Positions 47,811-58,390 of a DNA stretch of 64,000 nt are shown in pieces. The stretch covers positions 4,650,001 through 4,714,000 of the forward strand of contig NZ_CP029194.1 of assembly GCF_008642375.1 (NCBI RefSeq). Direction: 5' to 3'. A program made the translations under genes and the position numbers. The notes below the pieces were generated by a model. That model had not been told where the DNA came from, did not search any database, and saw only the letters and a program-made list of their open reading frames with translations. Within the stretch, counting starts at the first letter, position 1; each line of letters opens with the position of its first letter. This DNA is from Streptomyces venezuelae (GTDB lineage: Bacteria > Actinomycetota > Actinomycetes > Streptomycetales > Streptomycetaceae).

Positions 47811-50229
47811 GGAGGCGGACCGCGCCGCGCTTGTGCAGCGGATCGTTGCCGTTGCCGCACTTCGGGGACTGGACGCAGGAGGGGCAGCCCGCCTCGCACT
47901 CGCAGGAGGCGATGGCCTCGCGGGTCGCGGTCAGCCAGGCCCTGGCCGTGTGGAAGGCGCGCTCGGCGAAGCCGGCGCCGCCCGGGTGGCCGTCGTACAC
48001 GAAGACGGTCGGCAGCAGCGTGTCGGGATGGAGGGGGACGGAGACGCCGCCGATGTCCCAGCGGTCGCACGTGGCGAAGAGCGGCAGCATGCCGATGGAG
48101 GCGTGCTCGGCGGCGTGCAGGGCGCCCCCGAGGATCTCCGGGGTGATCCGGGCGGCGTCGAGCTGGTCCTCGGTGACCGTCCACCACACGGCCCGGGTGC
48201 GCAGGGTGCGGGGCGGCAGGTCGAGCTTGGTCTCACCGAGGACCTCGCCGGTGATCAGACGGCGGCGCAGGAAGGAGACGACCTGGTTGGTGACCTCGAC
48301 GGAGCCGTAGCAGAGGCGGCCGGCTCCCCAGGGGATCTCGGTGTCGGTTTCGAGGACGGAGACGGAGGTGGTGTCGCGGGCGGTGGTGGAGTACGGCGGG
48401 ACGGCCTCCTCCACGAGTGCCACGGAGTCCTTCAGGTCGAGCTCCCGCACCAGATAGGTGCGGCCCTGGTGGAGGTGGACGGCGCCCTCGTGGACGGCGG
48501 TGTGGGAGGCGGCCTCGTCGACCGTGCCGAGGAGGCGGCCGGTGCCGGCCTCCACGATCCGGACGGGGCTGCCGCCGCCGCCCCGGATGTCGGTGAGGTC
48601 GGCGGCCCGCTCGCGGCGGGTCCAGTACCAGCCGGTGGAGCGGCGGCGCAGCAGTCCGGCGCCCTCCAGCTGGGGCATCAGACCGGGCGCGGCCGGGCCG
48701 AAGAGCGTCAGGTCCGTGTCGGTCAGCGGGAGCTCCGCGGCGGCGGCGCAGAGATGGGGGGCGAGGACGTAGGGGTTGTCGGGGTCGAGGACGGTCGACT
48801 CGACCGGCTGCTCGAAGATCGCTTCCGGGTGGTGGACGAGGAAGGTGTCCAGCGGGTCGTCCCGGGCGACGAGGATCGCGAGGGCGCCCTCGCCGGAGCG
48901 GCCGGCGCGGCCCGCCTGCTGCCACAGCGAGGCCCGGGTGCCCGGGTAGCCGGCGATCACGACGGCGTCGAGGCCGGAGACGTCCACACCCAGCTCCAGG
49001 GCGGTCGTGGCGGCCAGGCCGAGGAGCTCGCCCGAGTGCAGGGCCCGCTCCAGGGCGCGGCGCTCCTCGGGCAGGTAGCCGCCCCGGTAGGCGGCGACCC
49101 GGCGGGCCAGGGCGCGGTCGGTCTCGGCGAGCCGTTCCTGGGCGATCACCGAGATCAGTTCGGCGCCGCGCCGTGAGCGGACGAAGGCGACCGAGCGCAC
49201 GCCCTGCCGGGTCAGGTCGGTCAGCAGGTCGGCGGTCTCGGCGGTGGCGGTGCGGCGCACGGGCGCGCCGCGTTCGCCGTGGAGCTCGGTGAGCGGCGGC
49301 TCCCAGAGGGCGAACACCAGTTCGCCGCGGGGGGAGGCGTCGTCGGAGATCTCGGTGACCGGCAGTCCGGTGAGGCGGCCGGCGGCCAGGGCCGGTTCGG
49401 CGGAGGTGGCCGAGGCGAGGAGGAAGACGGGATCGGAGCCGTACCGGGCGCAGATCCGGCGCAGGCGGCGCAGCACCTGGGCGACGTGCGAGCCGAAGAC
49501 GCCCCGGTAGGTGTGGCACTCGTCGATCACGACGTAGCGCAGGGCGCGCAGGAAGGAGGACCACCTGGGGTGGGAGGGGAGTATGCCCCGGTGCAGCATG
49601 TCGGGGTTGGTCAGCACGTAGTTCGCGTACTGGCGGACCCACTCGCGCTCCTCGACCGGCGTGTCGCCGTCGTAGACGGCGGGGCGGATGCGGGTGCCGA
49701 GCGGGGCGGCCAGTTCCCGGACGGCGCGGCGCTGGTCGGCGGCGAGGGCCTTGGTGGGCGAGAGGTAGAGGGCGGTGGCCCCGCGCCCGTTGGGGGCCTC
49801 GGCGCCGTCCAGGAGGGTCGTCAGGACCGGGGCGAGGTAGGCGAGCGACTTGCCCGAGGCCGTTCCTGTGGCGATCACCACGGAATCGCCGTTCAGGGCG
49901 GCCTCCGCGGCCTCGGCCTGGTGCGCCCAGGGATGCTCGATCCCGGCCGCCTGGATCGCGCTGATCACCTCGGGACGGATCAGGTGCGGCCAGACGGCAT
50001 GACGGCCCTCCCGGGCGGGCATGTGCTCCGTATGAGTGATGCGCGCGGCCCGACTCTCGCCTGCGGAGAGCCGGTCGAGGACCATGCCGGGGGAGGGGCG
50101 ACTGCCCGTGTCCCCGGCCGGGTGACGGGGGCGCTGATTCTTGGCCATCGGCACCGAGTGTGTCACTGCCAGGACGGACAATGCTTCCAAGGCGTCGTGC
50201 ATGGCTGCTCGTAAGTGATTGAATGCCAT
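47749..50229 (-). CDS. DExH helicase of the MrfA/YprA family (DUF1998)
   Basis: The 826-residue helicase has motif I 'ATGTASGKSLAYLAP', 'LYLSPTKALAADQ', DExH as 'VVIDECHTYRGVFGSHVAQVLRRL', SAT, 'ALELGVDVSGLDAVVIAGYPGTRASLWQQAGRAGR' and a C-terminal MZB/DUF1998 region. That region carries a cysteine cluster 'CECEAGCPSCVQSPKCGNGN', the likely metal site of MrfA, which repairs mitomycin-type DNA lesions in Bacillus. The mycobacterial equivalent is Rv3649. The ATG at 50229 is used, 80 bp from divergent bldG. Confidence 0.93.
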   Translation of the reverse strand: MAFNHLRAAMHDALEALSVLAVTHSVPMAKNQRPRHPAGDTGSRPSPGMVLDRLSAGESRAARITHTEHMPAREGRHAVWPHLIRPEVISAIQAAGIEHPWAHQAEAAEAALNGDSVVIATGTASGKSLAYLAPVLTTLLDGAEAPNGRGATALYLSPTKALAADQRRAVRELAAPLGTRIRPAVYDGDTPVEEREWVRQYANYVLTNPDMLHRGILPSHPRWSSFLRALRYVVIDECHTYRGVFGSHVAQVLRRLRRICARYGSDPVFLLASATSAEPALAAGRLTGLPVTEISDDASPRGELVFALWEPPLTELHGERGAPVRRTATAETADLLTDLTRQGVRSVAFVRSRRGAELISVIAQERLAETDRALARRVAAYRGGYLPEERRALERALHSGELLGLAATTALELGVDVSGLDAVVIAGYPGTRASLWQQAGRAGRSGEGALAILVARDDPLDTFLVHHPEAIFEQPVESTVLDPDNPYVLAPHLCAAAAELPLTDTDLTLFGPAAPGLMPQLEGAGLLRRRSTGWYWTRRERAADLTDIRGGGGSPVRIVEAGTGRLLGTVDEAASHTAVHEGAVHLHQGRTYLVRELDLKDSVALVEEAVPPYSTTARDTTSVSVLETDTEIPWGAGRLCYGSVEVTNQVVSFLRRRLITGEVLGETKLDLPPRTLRTRAVWWTVTEDQLDAARITPEILGGALHAAEHASIGMLPLFATCDRWDIGGVSVPLHPDTLLPTVFVYDGHPGGAGFAERAFHTARAWLTATREAIASCECEAGCPSCVQSPKCGNGNDPLHKRGAVRLLTELLREAPEPPPAQAPPES

Positions 50230-50309
50230 TGCGGCTGGCGATCAGTTCCCTGGCTCCGCCCGGGAGGCCCGAGGGGGCGATCGCCCGATAGCAAGGTGCT
50301 GGAGGATCC

Positions 50310-50663
50310 GTGGACCTGTCCCTGTCGACTCGCAATGTGTCCGGCGCTGGTGGTGACCGTACGGTCGTCGAGGTCGGTGGCGAGATTGATGTGTATACCG
50401 CGCCCAAGCTGCGCGAGCAGTTGGTCGAGTTGGTGAACGACGGCAGCTACCACCTGGTTGTCGACATGGAGGGCGTGGACTTCCTCGACTCCACCGGCCT
50501 GGGTGTGCTCGTCGGCGGCCTGAAGCGCGTCCGCGCGCACGAGGGCTCGCTGCGTCTGGTCTGCAACCAGGAGCGCATTCTGAAGATCTTCCGGATCACG
50601 GGGCTCACCAAGGTGTTCCCGATCCACCAGTCGGTCGACGAGGCCGTCAACGCGGTCGACTGA
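50310..50663 (+). CDS. bldG: Anti-anti-sigma factor BldG
   Basis: The 117-residue STAS protein matches Streptomyces BldG nearly throughout: 'VVEVGGEIDVYTAPKLREQLVELVNDG' and 'VDMEGVDFLDSTGLGVLVGGLKRVRAHEG', with the phosphorylatable Ser61. It has four extra residues near the N-terminus (NVSGAGGDR) compared with the usual 113. BldG binds anti-sigma factors and is needed for aerial growth and antibiotic production. The GTG at 50310 is preceded by GGAGG. The next gene, 14 bp on, encodes its partner. Confidence 0.96.
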   Translation: MDLSLSTRNVSGAGGDRTVVEVGGEIDVYTAPKLREQLVELVNDGSYHLVVDMEGVDFLDSTGLGVLVGGLKRVRAHEGSLRLVCNQERILKIFRITGLTKVFPIHQSVDEAVNAVD

Positions 50664-50677
50664 CCCAGGGGGATCGC

Positions 50678-51136
50678 ATGGCCACCGTTGAACTCCGATT
50701 CAGCGCTCAGCCCGAGCACGTCCGTACGGCCCGCCTGGTGGCGGCCGCGGTCGCCCGCAGGGCCGGAGTGGACGAGGCGGTCCTCGACGAGGTGCGTCTC
50801 GCCGTCGGTGAGGCCTGTTCCCGTGCGGTCGGGCTGCATCGCAGCAACGGCGTCACGACCCCCATCAGGGTCGTGCTGACCGAGGAGGAGAAGACCTTCT
50901 CCATCGAGGTCGGCGACGAGGTGCCGGGCGCGGGCGTGGCGGCGGCGGATGCCGCCGGCGTGCCCGGTGCGCGGTCCTCGGCCCCGGCCGACGACTTCGA
51001 CGACGCCGACGGCGAGGACGAGATGGGTCTCGCGGTGATCCGCGGGCTCGTCGACGACGTCGAGGTGAGCGCCGGCGAGGACGGCGGCACCATCCGCATG
51101 AGCTGGCCGACCAGCCCGGCGGACGTCCTGTCCTGA
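50678..51136 (+). CDS. Anti-sigma factor / HATPase partner of BldG
   Basis: The 152-residue GHKL-type protein has 'EVRLAVGEACSRAVGLH' (N box with Glu-Ala-x-x-Ala) and, after an acidic Ala/Asp linker, 'EDEMGLAVIRGLVDDVEVSAGEDGGTIRMSW' (G box region). It resembles the SpoIIAB/RsbW-like protein that follows bldG in other Streptomyces and binds BldG and a stress sigma factor. The ribosome site GGGGGA precedes the ATG. A terminator follows, so bldG and this gene form a two-gene unit. Confidence 0.91.
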   Translation: MATVELRFSAQPEHVRTARLVAAAVARRAGVDEAVLDEVRLAVGEACSRAVGLHRSNGVTTPIRVVLTEEEKTFSIEVGDEVPGAGVAAADAAGVPGARSSAPADDFDDADGEDEMGLAVIRGLVDDVEVSAGEDGGTIRMSWPTSPADVLS

Positions 51137-51163
51137 CACCGCCCCGAGCGGTACGAGAACGAC

Positions 51164-51198
51164 GAGAAGAGGCCCTGCCCAGCGCAGGGCCTCTTCTC
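51164..51198 (+). terminator. Terminator of the bldG operon
   Basis: A perfect 15-bp stem (GAGAAGAGGCCCTGC / GCAGGGCCTCTTCTC) with loop CCAGC lies 27 bp after the stop codon. Confidence 0.93.
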
Positions 51199-51309
51199 CG
51201 TTCCCGGCACCCGCGCCCGCCTCGACGCGCCCGCTCGGATTGGTGCATCCGCGCGGTGGCTCCGCGGGGTCCCCGTTTGTGCCGGTTCATCTCCTTATGA
51301 TCCGTCCCC

Positions 51310-53637
51310 ATGGACCCCACTTCGCTCGCCGCGGCGGTGCTCACGAGCGGGAACCGGACGATCGTGGTCGTCGTCGCGGCCGTAGCCCTCGGCGCGCTGG
51401 TCGTCGCCCAGCTACTCGTCCGGCAGGTGCTCGCGGCCGGCGAGGGCACCGAGAAGATGAAGGAGATCGCCGCCGCCGTGCAGGAGGGCGCCAACGCCTA
51501 TCTCGCGCGGCAGCTGCGTACCCTCGCCGTCTTCGCGGTCGCCGTGTTCTTCCTGCTGATGCTGCTGCCCGCCGACGACTGGTCACAGCGCGCCGGACGG
51601 TCCCTGTTCTTCCTGGTCGGGGCGTTGTTCTCGGCCTCCACCGGATACGTCGGCATGCGCCTCGCCGTCCGGGCCAACGTGCGGGTCGCCGCGGCGGCCA
51701 GGGAGGCCACCCCAGGGCCGGGCGAACCCGAGAAGGACCTCACCGAGGTCGCGCACCGGGCCATGCGGATCGCGTTCCGCACGGGCGGGGTCGTCGGCAT
51801 GTTCACCGTCGGCCTCGGGCTGCTCGGAGCCTCCTGCGTCGTCCTCGTCTACGCCGCCGACGCGCCGAAGGTCCTGGAGGGTTTCGGGCTCGGCGCCGCG
51901 CTCATCGCGATGTTCATGAGGGTGGGCGGCGGCATCTTCACCAAGGCCGCCGACGTCGGCGCCGACCTGGTCGGCAAGGTCGAGCAGGGCATCCCCGAGG
52001 ACGACGCGCGCAACGCCGCCACCATCGCCGACAACGTGGGCGACAACGTCGGTGACTGCGCCGGCATGGCCGCCGACCTCTTCGAGTCGTACGCGGTGAC
52101 GCTGGTCGCGGCCCTCATCCTCGGCATGGCCGCCTTCGGCGACCACGGCCTCGCGTTTCCGCTGATGGTGCCGGCGATCGGCGTGGTCACGGCGGTGATC
52201 GGCATCTTCGCGGTCGCCCCGCGGCGCGCCGACCGCAGCGGGATGAGCGCGATCAACCGGGGCTTCTTCCTCTCGGCGACCGTCTCGCTCGTCCTGGTCG
52301 CCGTCGCCGCCTTCACCTACCTGCCGTCCTCGTACGCCGAGCTCGAAGGCGTCACCGAGCCCGGCATCCCCGGCCACGACGGCGACCCGCGGGTCCTCGC
52401 CCTCGTCGCGGTCGCCATCGGCATCGTCCTCGCCGCCCTCATCCAGCAGCTCACCGGCTACTTCACCGAGACCGGCAGGCGGCCGGTGCGGGACATCGGC
52501 AAGTCCTCGCTCACCGGCCCCGCCACCGTCGTCCTCGCGGGCGTCGCCCTCGGCCTGGAGTCCGCCGTCTACGCGGCCCTGCTGATCGGCCTGGCCGTCT
52601 ACGGGGCGTTCCTGCTCGGCGGCGCCTCGATCATGCTGGCGCTGTTCGCGGTCGCCCTCGCCGGGACGGGCCTGCTCACCACGGTCGGCGTGATCGTCGC
52701 CATGGACACCTTCGGCCCGGTCTCCGACAACGCGCAGGGCATCGCGGAGATGTCCGGGGACGTCCGGGGCGCGGGCGCGCAGGTCCTCACCGACCTCGAC
52801 GCCGTGGGCAACACGACGAAGGCCATCACCAAGGGCATCGCCATCGCCACCGCCGTCCTGGCGGCCGCGGCGCTCTTCGGTTCCTACCGGGACGCCATCG
52901 AGACGGCGGTGGCCGAGGCCGGCGGGGCCGACGCGATCGGCGGGGCGGCCGACCTCCTGACGCTCTCCATGGACATCTCGCAGCCCAACAACCTCTTCGG
53001 ACTGATCCTCGGCGCGTCGGTCGTGTTCCTCTTCTCGGGGCTCGCGATCAACGCGGTGTCCCGGTCGGCCGGTTCGGTGGTCCACGAGGTGCGGCGGCAG
53101 TTCCGCGAGCACCCCGGGATCATGACGTACACCGAGAAGCCCGAGTACGGGCGGGTCGTCGACATCTGCACCAGGGACGCGCTGCGCGAACTCGCCACGC
53201 CCGGGCTGCTCGCCGTGACGGCCCCGATCGCGGTCGGCTTCGCGCTCGGTGTCGGCCCGCTCGGCTCGTACCTCGCCGGGGCGATCGGCACGGGCGCCCT
53301 GATGGCGGTCTTCCTCTCCAACTCCGGTGGCGCGTGGGACAACGCGAAGAAGCTGGTCGAGGACGGCAACCACGGCGGCAAGGGCAGCGAGGCGCACGCG
53401 GCGACCGTCATCGGGGACACGGTCGGCGACCCCTTCAAGGACACGGCGGGACCGGCGATCAACCCGCTCCTGAAGGTCATGAACCTCGTCGCGCTGCTGA
53501 TCGCCCCGGCCGTCGTGAAGTTCGGTTACGGGGAGGACGCCAGCGACGGGATGCGGGCGGCGGTCGCGGGACTCGCGGTCCTCGTCGTGGTCGTCGCGGT
53601 CCGGGTTTCCAAGCGGCGTTCGGTGGCCGTCTCCTGA
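51310..53637 (+). CDS. hppA: Proton-pumping membrane pyrophosphatase (K+-independent type)
   Basis: The 775-residue pump has ~16 membrane helices and all signature motifs: 'GGGIFTKAADVGADLVGKVEQ', 'DDARNAATIADNVGDNVGDCAGMAADLFESYAV', 'DNAQGIAEMSG' and 'DAVGNTTKAITKG'. Lys504 in GNTTK replaces the Ala of K+-dependent pumps, so this one should be potassium-independent. It couples pyrophosphate hydrolysis to proton export. The C-terminal 'NSGGAWDNAKKLVEDG...DTVGDPFKDTAGPAINPLLKVMNLVALL' is intact. The ATG at 51310 is used. Confidence 0.96.
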   Translation: MDPTSLAAAVLTSGNRTIVVVVAAVALGALVVAQLLVRQVLAAGEGTEKMKEIAAAVQEGANAYLARQLRTLAVFAVAVFFLLMLLPADDWSQRAGRSLFFLVGALFSASTGYVGMRLAVRANVRVAAAAREATPGPGEPEKDLTEVAHRAMRIAFRTGGVVGMFTVGLGLLGASCVVLVYAADAPKVLEGFGLGAALIAMFMRVGGGIFTKAADVGADLVGKVEQGIPEDDARNAATIADNVGDNVGDCAGMAADLFESYAVTLVAALILGMAAFGDHGLAFPLMVPAIGVVTAVIGIFAVAPRRADRSGMSAINRGFFLSATVSLVLVAVAAFTYLPSSYAELEGVTEPGIPGHDGDPRVLALVAVAIGIVLAALIQQLTGYFTETGRRPVRDIGKSSLTGPATVVLAGVALGLESAVYAALLIGLAVYGAFLLGGASIMLALFAVALAGTGLLTTVGVIVAMDTFGPVSDNAQGIAEMSGDVRGAGAQVLTDLDAVGNTTKAITKGIAIATAVLAAAALFGSYRDAIETAVAEAGGADAIGGAADLLTLSMDISQPNNLFGLILGASVVFLFSGLAINAVSRSAGSVVHEVRRQFREHPGIMTYTEKPEYGRVVDICTRDALRELATPGLLAVTAPIAVGFALGVGPLGSYLAGAIGTGALMAVFLSNSGGAWDNAKKLVEDGNHGGKGSEAHAATVIGDTVGDPFKDTAGPAINPLLKVMNLVALLIAPAVVKFGYGEDASDGMRAAVAGLAVLVVVVAVRVSKRRSVAVS

Positions 53638-53798
53638 CGTGTCGTCCGTCTCATTCCCCGGGCGCCGGAGGTGTCCGAGCGGTCTTCTCGCTTGGTTCAA
53701 AAGACTGCAATGTGGGATGAACCCGTCGCACGAAAGGTGGAAGTAGCCCGTTCGGCGTGTATGTTCCGGGGCCGAGAGCCTTGGAAGGGACCGATCCG

Positions 53799-54464
53799 GT
53801 GAACAAGAAGCTTGCGGCCGCACTGTCCGGCGGTGCGGTACTGGTACTCGTGCTGTCCGGTTGCAGCGACGACGAGGGCAACAAGGTGGAGGACTGGGCG
53901 AAGACGTTCTGCGACCAGGCGAAGCCTCAGATCCAGAAGCGGGCCAACGCCCACCAGATCATCATCTCGACGGCCGCCGACAGTAAGCCGGCCGAGATCC
54001 AGGCCGCCGACTCGAAGGCGTTCCAGGACATCGCCAACGCGGACCGCGCGCTCGCGAAGGCCGTCGAGGCCGCCGGGGTCCCGCCCGTCGAGAACGGCGA
54101 GAAGGTCCAGCAGGACGCGATCAAGGAGCTCAACGCCACCGCCGTGGCCTACGAGGGGCTCAAGAAGGAAGTCGACGCGCTCGACCCGGCCAACCAGCAG
54201 AAGTTCGCGGACGGCCTCCAGGACGTCGCCGACGGGCTGACCAAGATCGAGAAGATGGACCAGGCGGCCCTCGCCAAGCTGGAGGAGGGCGAGCTGGGCC
54301 AGGCGATGGCCAAGCAGCCCGGCTGCCAGAAGCCCACGGCCTCGGTCCCGCCCAAGACCTCCGGATCGGCCACGGCCTCGCCGCAGTCCGGCGCGACCGC
54401 CTCGGCCGAGGCCTCCGCCAAGCCCTCCGCCTCCGCCAAGCCCTCCGAGGAGTCCTCGGAGTAG
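53799..54464 (+). CDS. Small secreted lipoprotein
   Basis: The 221-residue protein has a signal peptide and lipobox (MNKKLAAALSGGAVLVLVLSGCSDDEG, Cys at residue 22). A helical body follows ('VEDWAKTFCDQAKPQIQKRANAHQ', 'FADGLQDVADGLTKIEKM', two cysteines that may pair) and a Ser/Ala/Pro/Lys-rich tail. The start is a GTG at 53799 with GGAAGGGA about 10 nt upstream; an ATG at 53757 would spoil the signal. It lies downstream of hppA. The function is unknown. Confidence 0.88.
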   Translation: MNKKLAAALSGGAVLVLVLSGCSDDEGNKVEDWAKTFCDQAKPQIQKRANAHQIIISTAADSKPAEIQAADSKAFQDIANADRALAKAVEAAGVPPVENGEKVQQDAIKELNATAVAYEGLKKEVDALDPANQQKFADGLQDVADGLTKIEKMDQAALAKLEEGELGQAMAKQPGCQKPTASVPPKTSGSATASPQSGATASAEASAKPSASAKPSEESSE

Positions 54465-54653
54465 CCCCGGAGAAGACCCGGAGCGGATCCGGACCAAAGC
54501 CTCGGAGCAGGTCCGGAGCAGGTCCGGAGCATGCCTCGGCTCAGCGGCGGCAGCGGCGATCGGTCGTCTGCCGCCGTTCCGGCACCGGTCCGGCACCGGT
54601 CTGCGGCCGGGTCGGCCGCCCGGATGTCGGTGGCGGCCGTCACAATGGGATCC

Positions 54654-56225
54654 GTGAGTACGACCAGCCTGCCCCCCCGCCTCCCGGTGCCCGCGCACGC
54701 CGACCGTCTGCGCGAGGCACTCCTCGCCGCCGACTACACCGCCGACGGACTGCTCGACCTGCTCGGCGCCCCCGCCTACGCGGCGCTCGCCCGCAGCGAG
54801 ACCGTGCCCGCCCTGCGCGCCACCCGCGGCGACTCGCCGCTGGAGACCCTCGTCCGGCTCTTCCTGCTCCAGCGTGCCGTCGACCACGACAAGGCCGCTG
54901 CTGCGCTCCCGCTGGCCGAGGCCCTCGCCGACGGCTGGGTGGTCCGCGAGGACGACGCCGTGCTCGCGACGGTCGACATCCGGCCGTACGGCGGCCCGGA
55001 CGGCGCCAAGGACGACGGGAACTGGTTCATCGTCTCCGACCTCGGCTGCGCCGTCGGCGGTGCCGGGGGCATCGGGAAGAAGGCCGAGGGAGTCGTCCTC
55101 GGCGTCGGCGGCGCCTCCACCACGCTCGCCGGGATCACCGTCCGCACGCCGGTGGCCTCCGCGCTCGACCTCGGCACCGGCTCGGGCATCCAGGCGCTGC
55201 ACGCCGCCCAGCACGCCACGCTGGTCACCGCCACCGATCTCAACGGGCGCGCCCTGGACTTCACCCGGCTCACGCTCGCTCTCTCCGGGGCCCGGGAGGC
55301 CGAGCTGCTCGAAGGGTCGCTCTTCGAGCCGGTCGACGGCGACACGTACGACCTGATCGTCTCCAACCCGCCGTTCGTCATCTCCCCCGGCGCCACGCTC
55401 ACCTACCGGGACGGCGGGATGGGCGGCGACGACCTGTGCCGCACGCTCGTGCAGCAGGCGGGCGAGCGGCTCAACGACGGCGGATACGCCCAGTTCCTCG
55501 CCAACTGGCAGCACGTGGAGGGCGAGGAGTGGCAGGACCGGCTGCGGTCCTGGGTGCCGCGCGGCTGCGACGCCTGGATCGTGCAGCGCGAGGTCCAGGA
55601 CGTCACGCAGTACACGGAGCTCTGGCTGCGGGACAGCGGCGACCACCGCGGCGACCCGGACGAGTACCGGCTGGCGTACGGGCGCTGGCTCGACGAGTTC
55701 GAGGCCCGCAAGACCAGGGCGATCGGCTTCGGCTGGATCACGATCCGGCGGAACGCGGCGGTGGAGGCCGGCCTCACCGAGCCCTCGATCCTGATCGAGG
55801 AGTGGCCGCACCCCGTGGAGCAGCCCCTCGGCGACACCATCCGCGCCCACTTCGAGCGCCAGGACTACCTGCGGAGCCACGACGACGCCGCGCTGCTCGC
55901 CGACCGCTTCACGCTCGCGCCCGAGGTGATGCAGGAGCAGGTCGGGCTGCCCGGTGCCGAGGACCCCGAGCACGTCGTGCTCCGGCAGAACCGCGGCATG
56001 CGCCGCGCCACCAAGGTCGACCACGTCGGCGCCGGGTTCGCCGGCGTGTGCGACGGCACCCTCAGCGCCGGCCGCATCCTCGACGCGATCGGGCAGCTGA
56101 TGGGGGAGGACCCGGTCATACTGCGGGACCGCACCCCGCAGGCGATCCGGCTGCTCGTCGAGGAGGGCTTCCTGCTGCCCGTCGGCGAGGACGGCGAGGC
56201 CGTCGGCCAGGGGAGCGGCGCTTGA
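54654..56225 (+). CDS. Class I SAM-dependent methyltransferase (NPPF/HemK-like)
   Basis: The 523-residue protein has a ~150-residue N-terminal domain, the SAM motif 'ALDLGTGSGIQALHAAQHA', 'TATDLNGRALDFTRLTLALSG' and the amide-methylating motif 'YDLIVSNPPFVISPG' (NPPF). The long C-terminal half ('WDRLR...', 'YGRWLDEFEARKTRAIGFGWITIRR') is typical of this Streptomyces family. It probably methylates a protein or nucleic acid amino group; the target is unknown. The GTG at 54654 has GGGA upstream. It overlaps the ArsR gene by TTGA. Confidence 0.9.
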   Translation: MSTTSLPPRLPVPAHADRLREALLAADYTADGLLDLLGAPAYAALARSETVPALRATRGDSPLETLVRLFLLQRAVDHDKAAAALPLAEALADGWVVREDDAVLATVDIRPYGGPDGAKDDGNWFIVSDLGCAVGGAGGIGKKAEGVVLGVGGASTTLAGITVRTPVASALDLGTGSGIQALHAAQHATLVTATDLNGRALDFTRLTLALSGAREAELLEGSLFEPVDGDTYDLIVSNPPFVISPGATLTYRDGGMGGDDLCRTLVQQAGERLNDGGYAQFLANWQHVEGEEWQDRLRSWVPRGCDAWIVQREVQDVTQYTELWLRDSGDHRGDPDEYRLAYGRWLDEFEARKTRAIGFGWITIRRNAAVEAGLTEPSILIEEWPHPVEQPLGDTIRAHFERQDYLRSHDDAALLADRFTLAPEVMQEQVGLPGAEDPEHVVLRQNRGMRRATKVDHVGAGFAGVCDGTLSAGRILDAIGQLMGEDPVILRDRTPQAIRLLVEEGFLLPVGEDGEAVGQGSGA

Positions 56226-57223
56226 TACGGATCGAGCTCGACGAGGCCTCGCTCGGGGCGACCCGGATCGCGATCAGCCCGCTGCGCGACGCCTTCTGCT
56301 CGATGCACCTCGCGCTGCCGTGGCGCCGTCCCTCCTGGCCCTACCAGGAGTGGGTCGGGCAGGCGCGCGAGGTGTGGCGCGACGACCGGCTCCGCCCGCT
56401 GTGGGAGCTGTTCGCCGAGGGGCGGTACGACGTTTCCGACTTCCTGCTGCCCCGCCCGTTCGGCACGGTCCACGTCCACGAGGAGCTGGCGGCTCTGCGG
56501 GACACCGACCCGGAGTTCGTCCGCGCCCAGGTGGCCGCCTGCTACCCCGGCATGGCCGACGCGCCCTTCCTGCAGCCGTACCTGAAGGACCCCGAGGCGG
56601 CCTGCGCGGCGCTCGCCGACGCGTACGCGGCCTACTGGGAGGGCGCCGTCGAGCCGTACTGGCCGACGATGCGCCGGCTCGTCGAGGACGAAGTGCTCGT
56701 CCGGGCCAGGACGTTCGCGACCGAGGGCGTCGACGCGCTGTTCGCCGGCCTGGAGAGCCGGGGGCGGTGGCAGCCGCCCGTACTCGAACTGACCAAGCAC
56801 ATCGACGCCGAGTACGCGCCGGGGGAGCGGCGGCTCGTGCTCGTGCCGCTGGTCTTCGCCGAGGGCTGCCGGCTCTACTCGACGGACGACCCCGAGGTCT
56901 TCGCGCTCAGCTTCCAGGCCAGGGGCGCCGCCGCGCTGCGCGAACCGTCCGAGCCCGTCGCCGAGGACCGGCTCGGCCTGATGCTCGGCCGGGGCCGCGC
57001 GGCGGTCCTGCGCGAGCTGGGCGGGCCGCTGACCACGGCCGGGCTCGCCGACCGGCTCGGCCTCGCGCCCAGCACGGTCTCCGGGCACCTGTCGGTGCTC
57101 TCCGAGGCCGGGGTGGTCACCCGTCACCGCGTCGGCCGCTCGGTGTACTACCAGCTGACGGACACCGGCCGTTCGCTGCTCGCACTGCTCGCGGGGGAGG
57201 GCCTCCTCGCAGCCGTCGCCTGA
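56222..57223 (+). CDS. ArsR-family regulator with long N-terminal domain (DUF5937 type)
   Basis: The 333-residue protein has a ~230-residue N-terminal region ('MIRIELDEASLGATRIAISPLRDAFCSMHLAL') and a C-terminal winged helix ('RGRAAVLRELGGPLTTAGLADRLGLAPSTVSGHLSVLSEAGVVTRHRVGRSVYYQLT'). It starts at TTG overlapping the previous stop. No metal-binding cysteine motif typical of ArsR sensors is seen. It lies 60 bp before the ABC exporter genes and probably regulates them. Confidence 0.89.
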   Translation: MIRIELDEASLGATRIAISPLRDAFCSMHLALPWRRPSWPYQEWVGQAREVWRDDRLRPLWELFAEGRYDVSDFLLPRPFGTVHVHEELAALRDTDPEFVRAQVAACYPGMADAPFLQPYLKDPEAACAALADAYAAYWEGAVEPYWPTMRRLVEDEVLVRARTFATEGVDALFAGLESRGRWQPPVLELTKHIDAEYAPGERRLVLVPLVFAEGCRLYSTDDPEVFALSFQARGAAALREPSEPVAEDRLGLMLGRGRAAVLRELGGPLTTAGLADRLGLAPSTVSGHLSVLSEAGVVTRHRVGRSVYYQLTDTGRSLLALLAGEGLLAAVA

Positions 57224-57283
57224 CGATTCGGGGCCTCCCGAATCGATGGCCCGGCCCCTCCGGGGGCTTCTAGCGTCCGCGTC

Positions 57284-58386
<1,103 letters not shown>

Positions 58387-58390
<4 letters not shown>

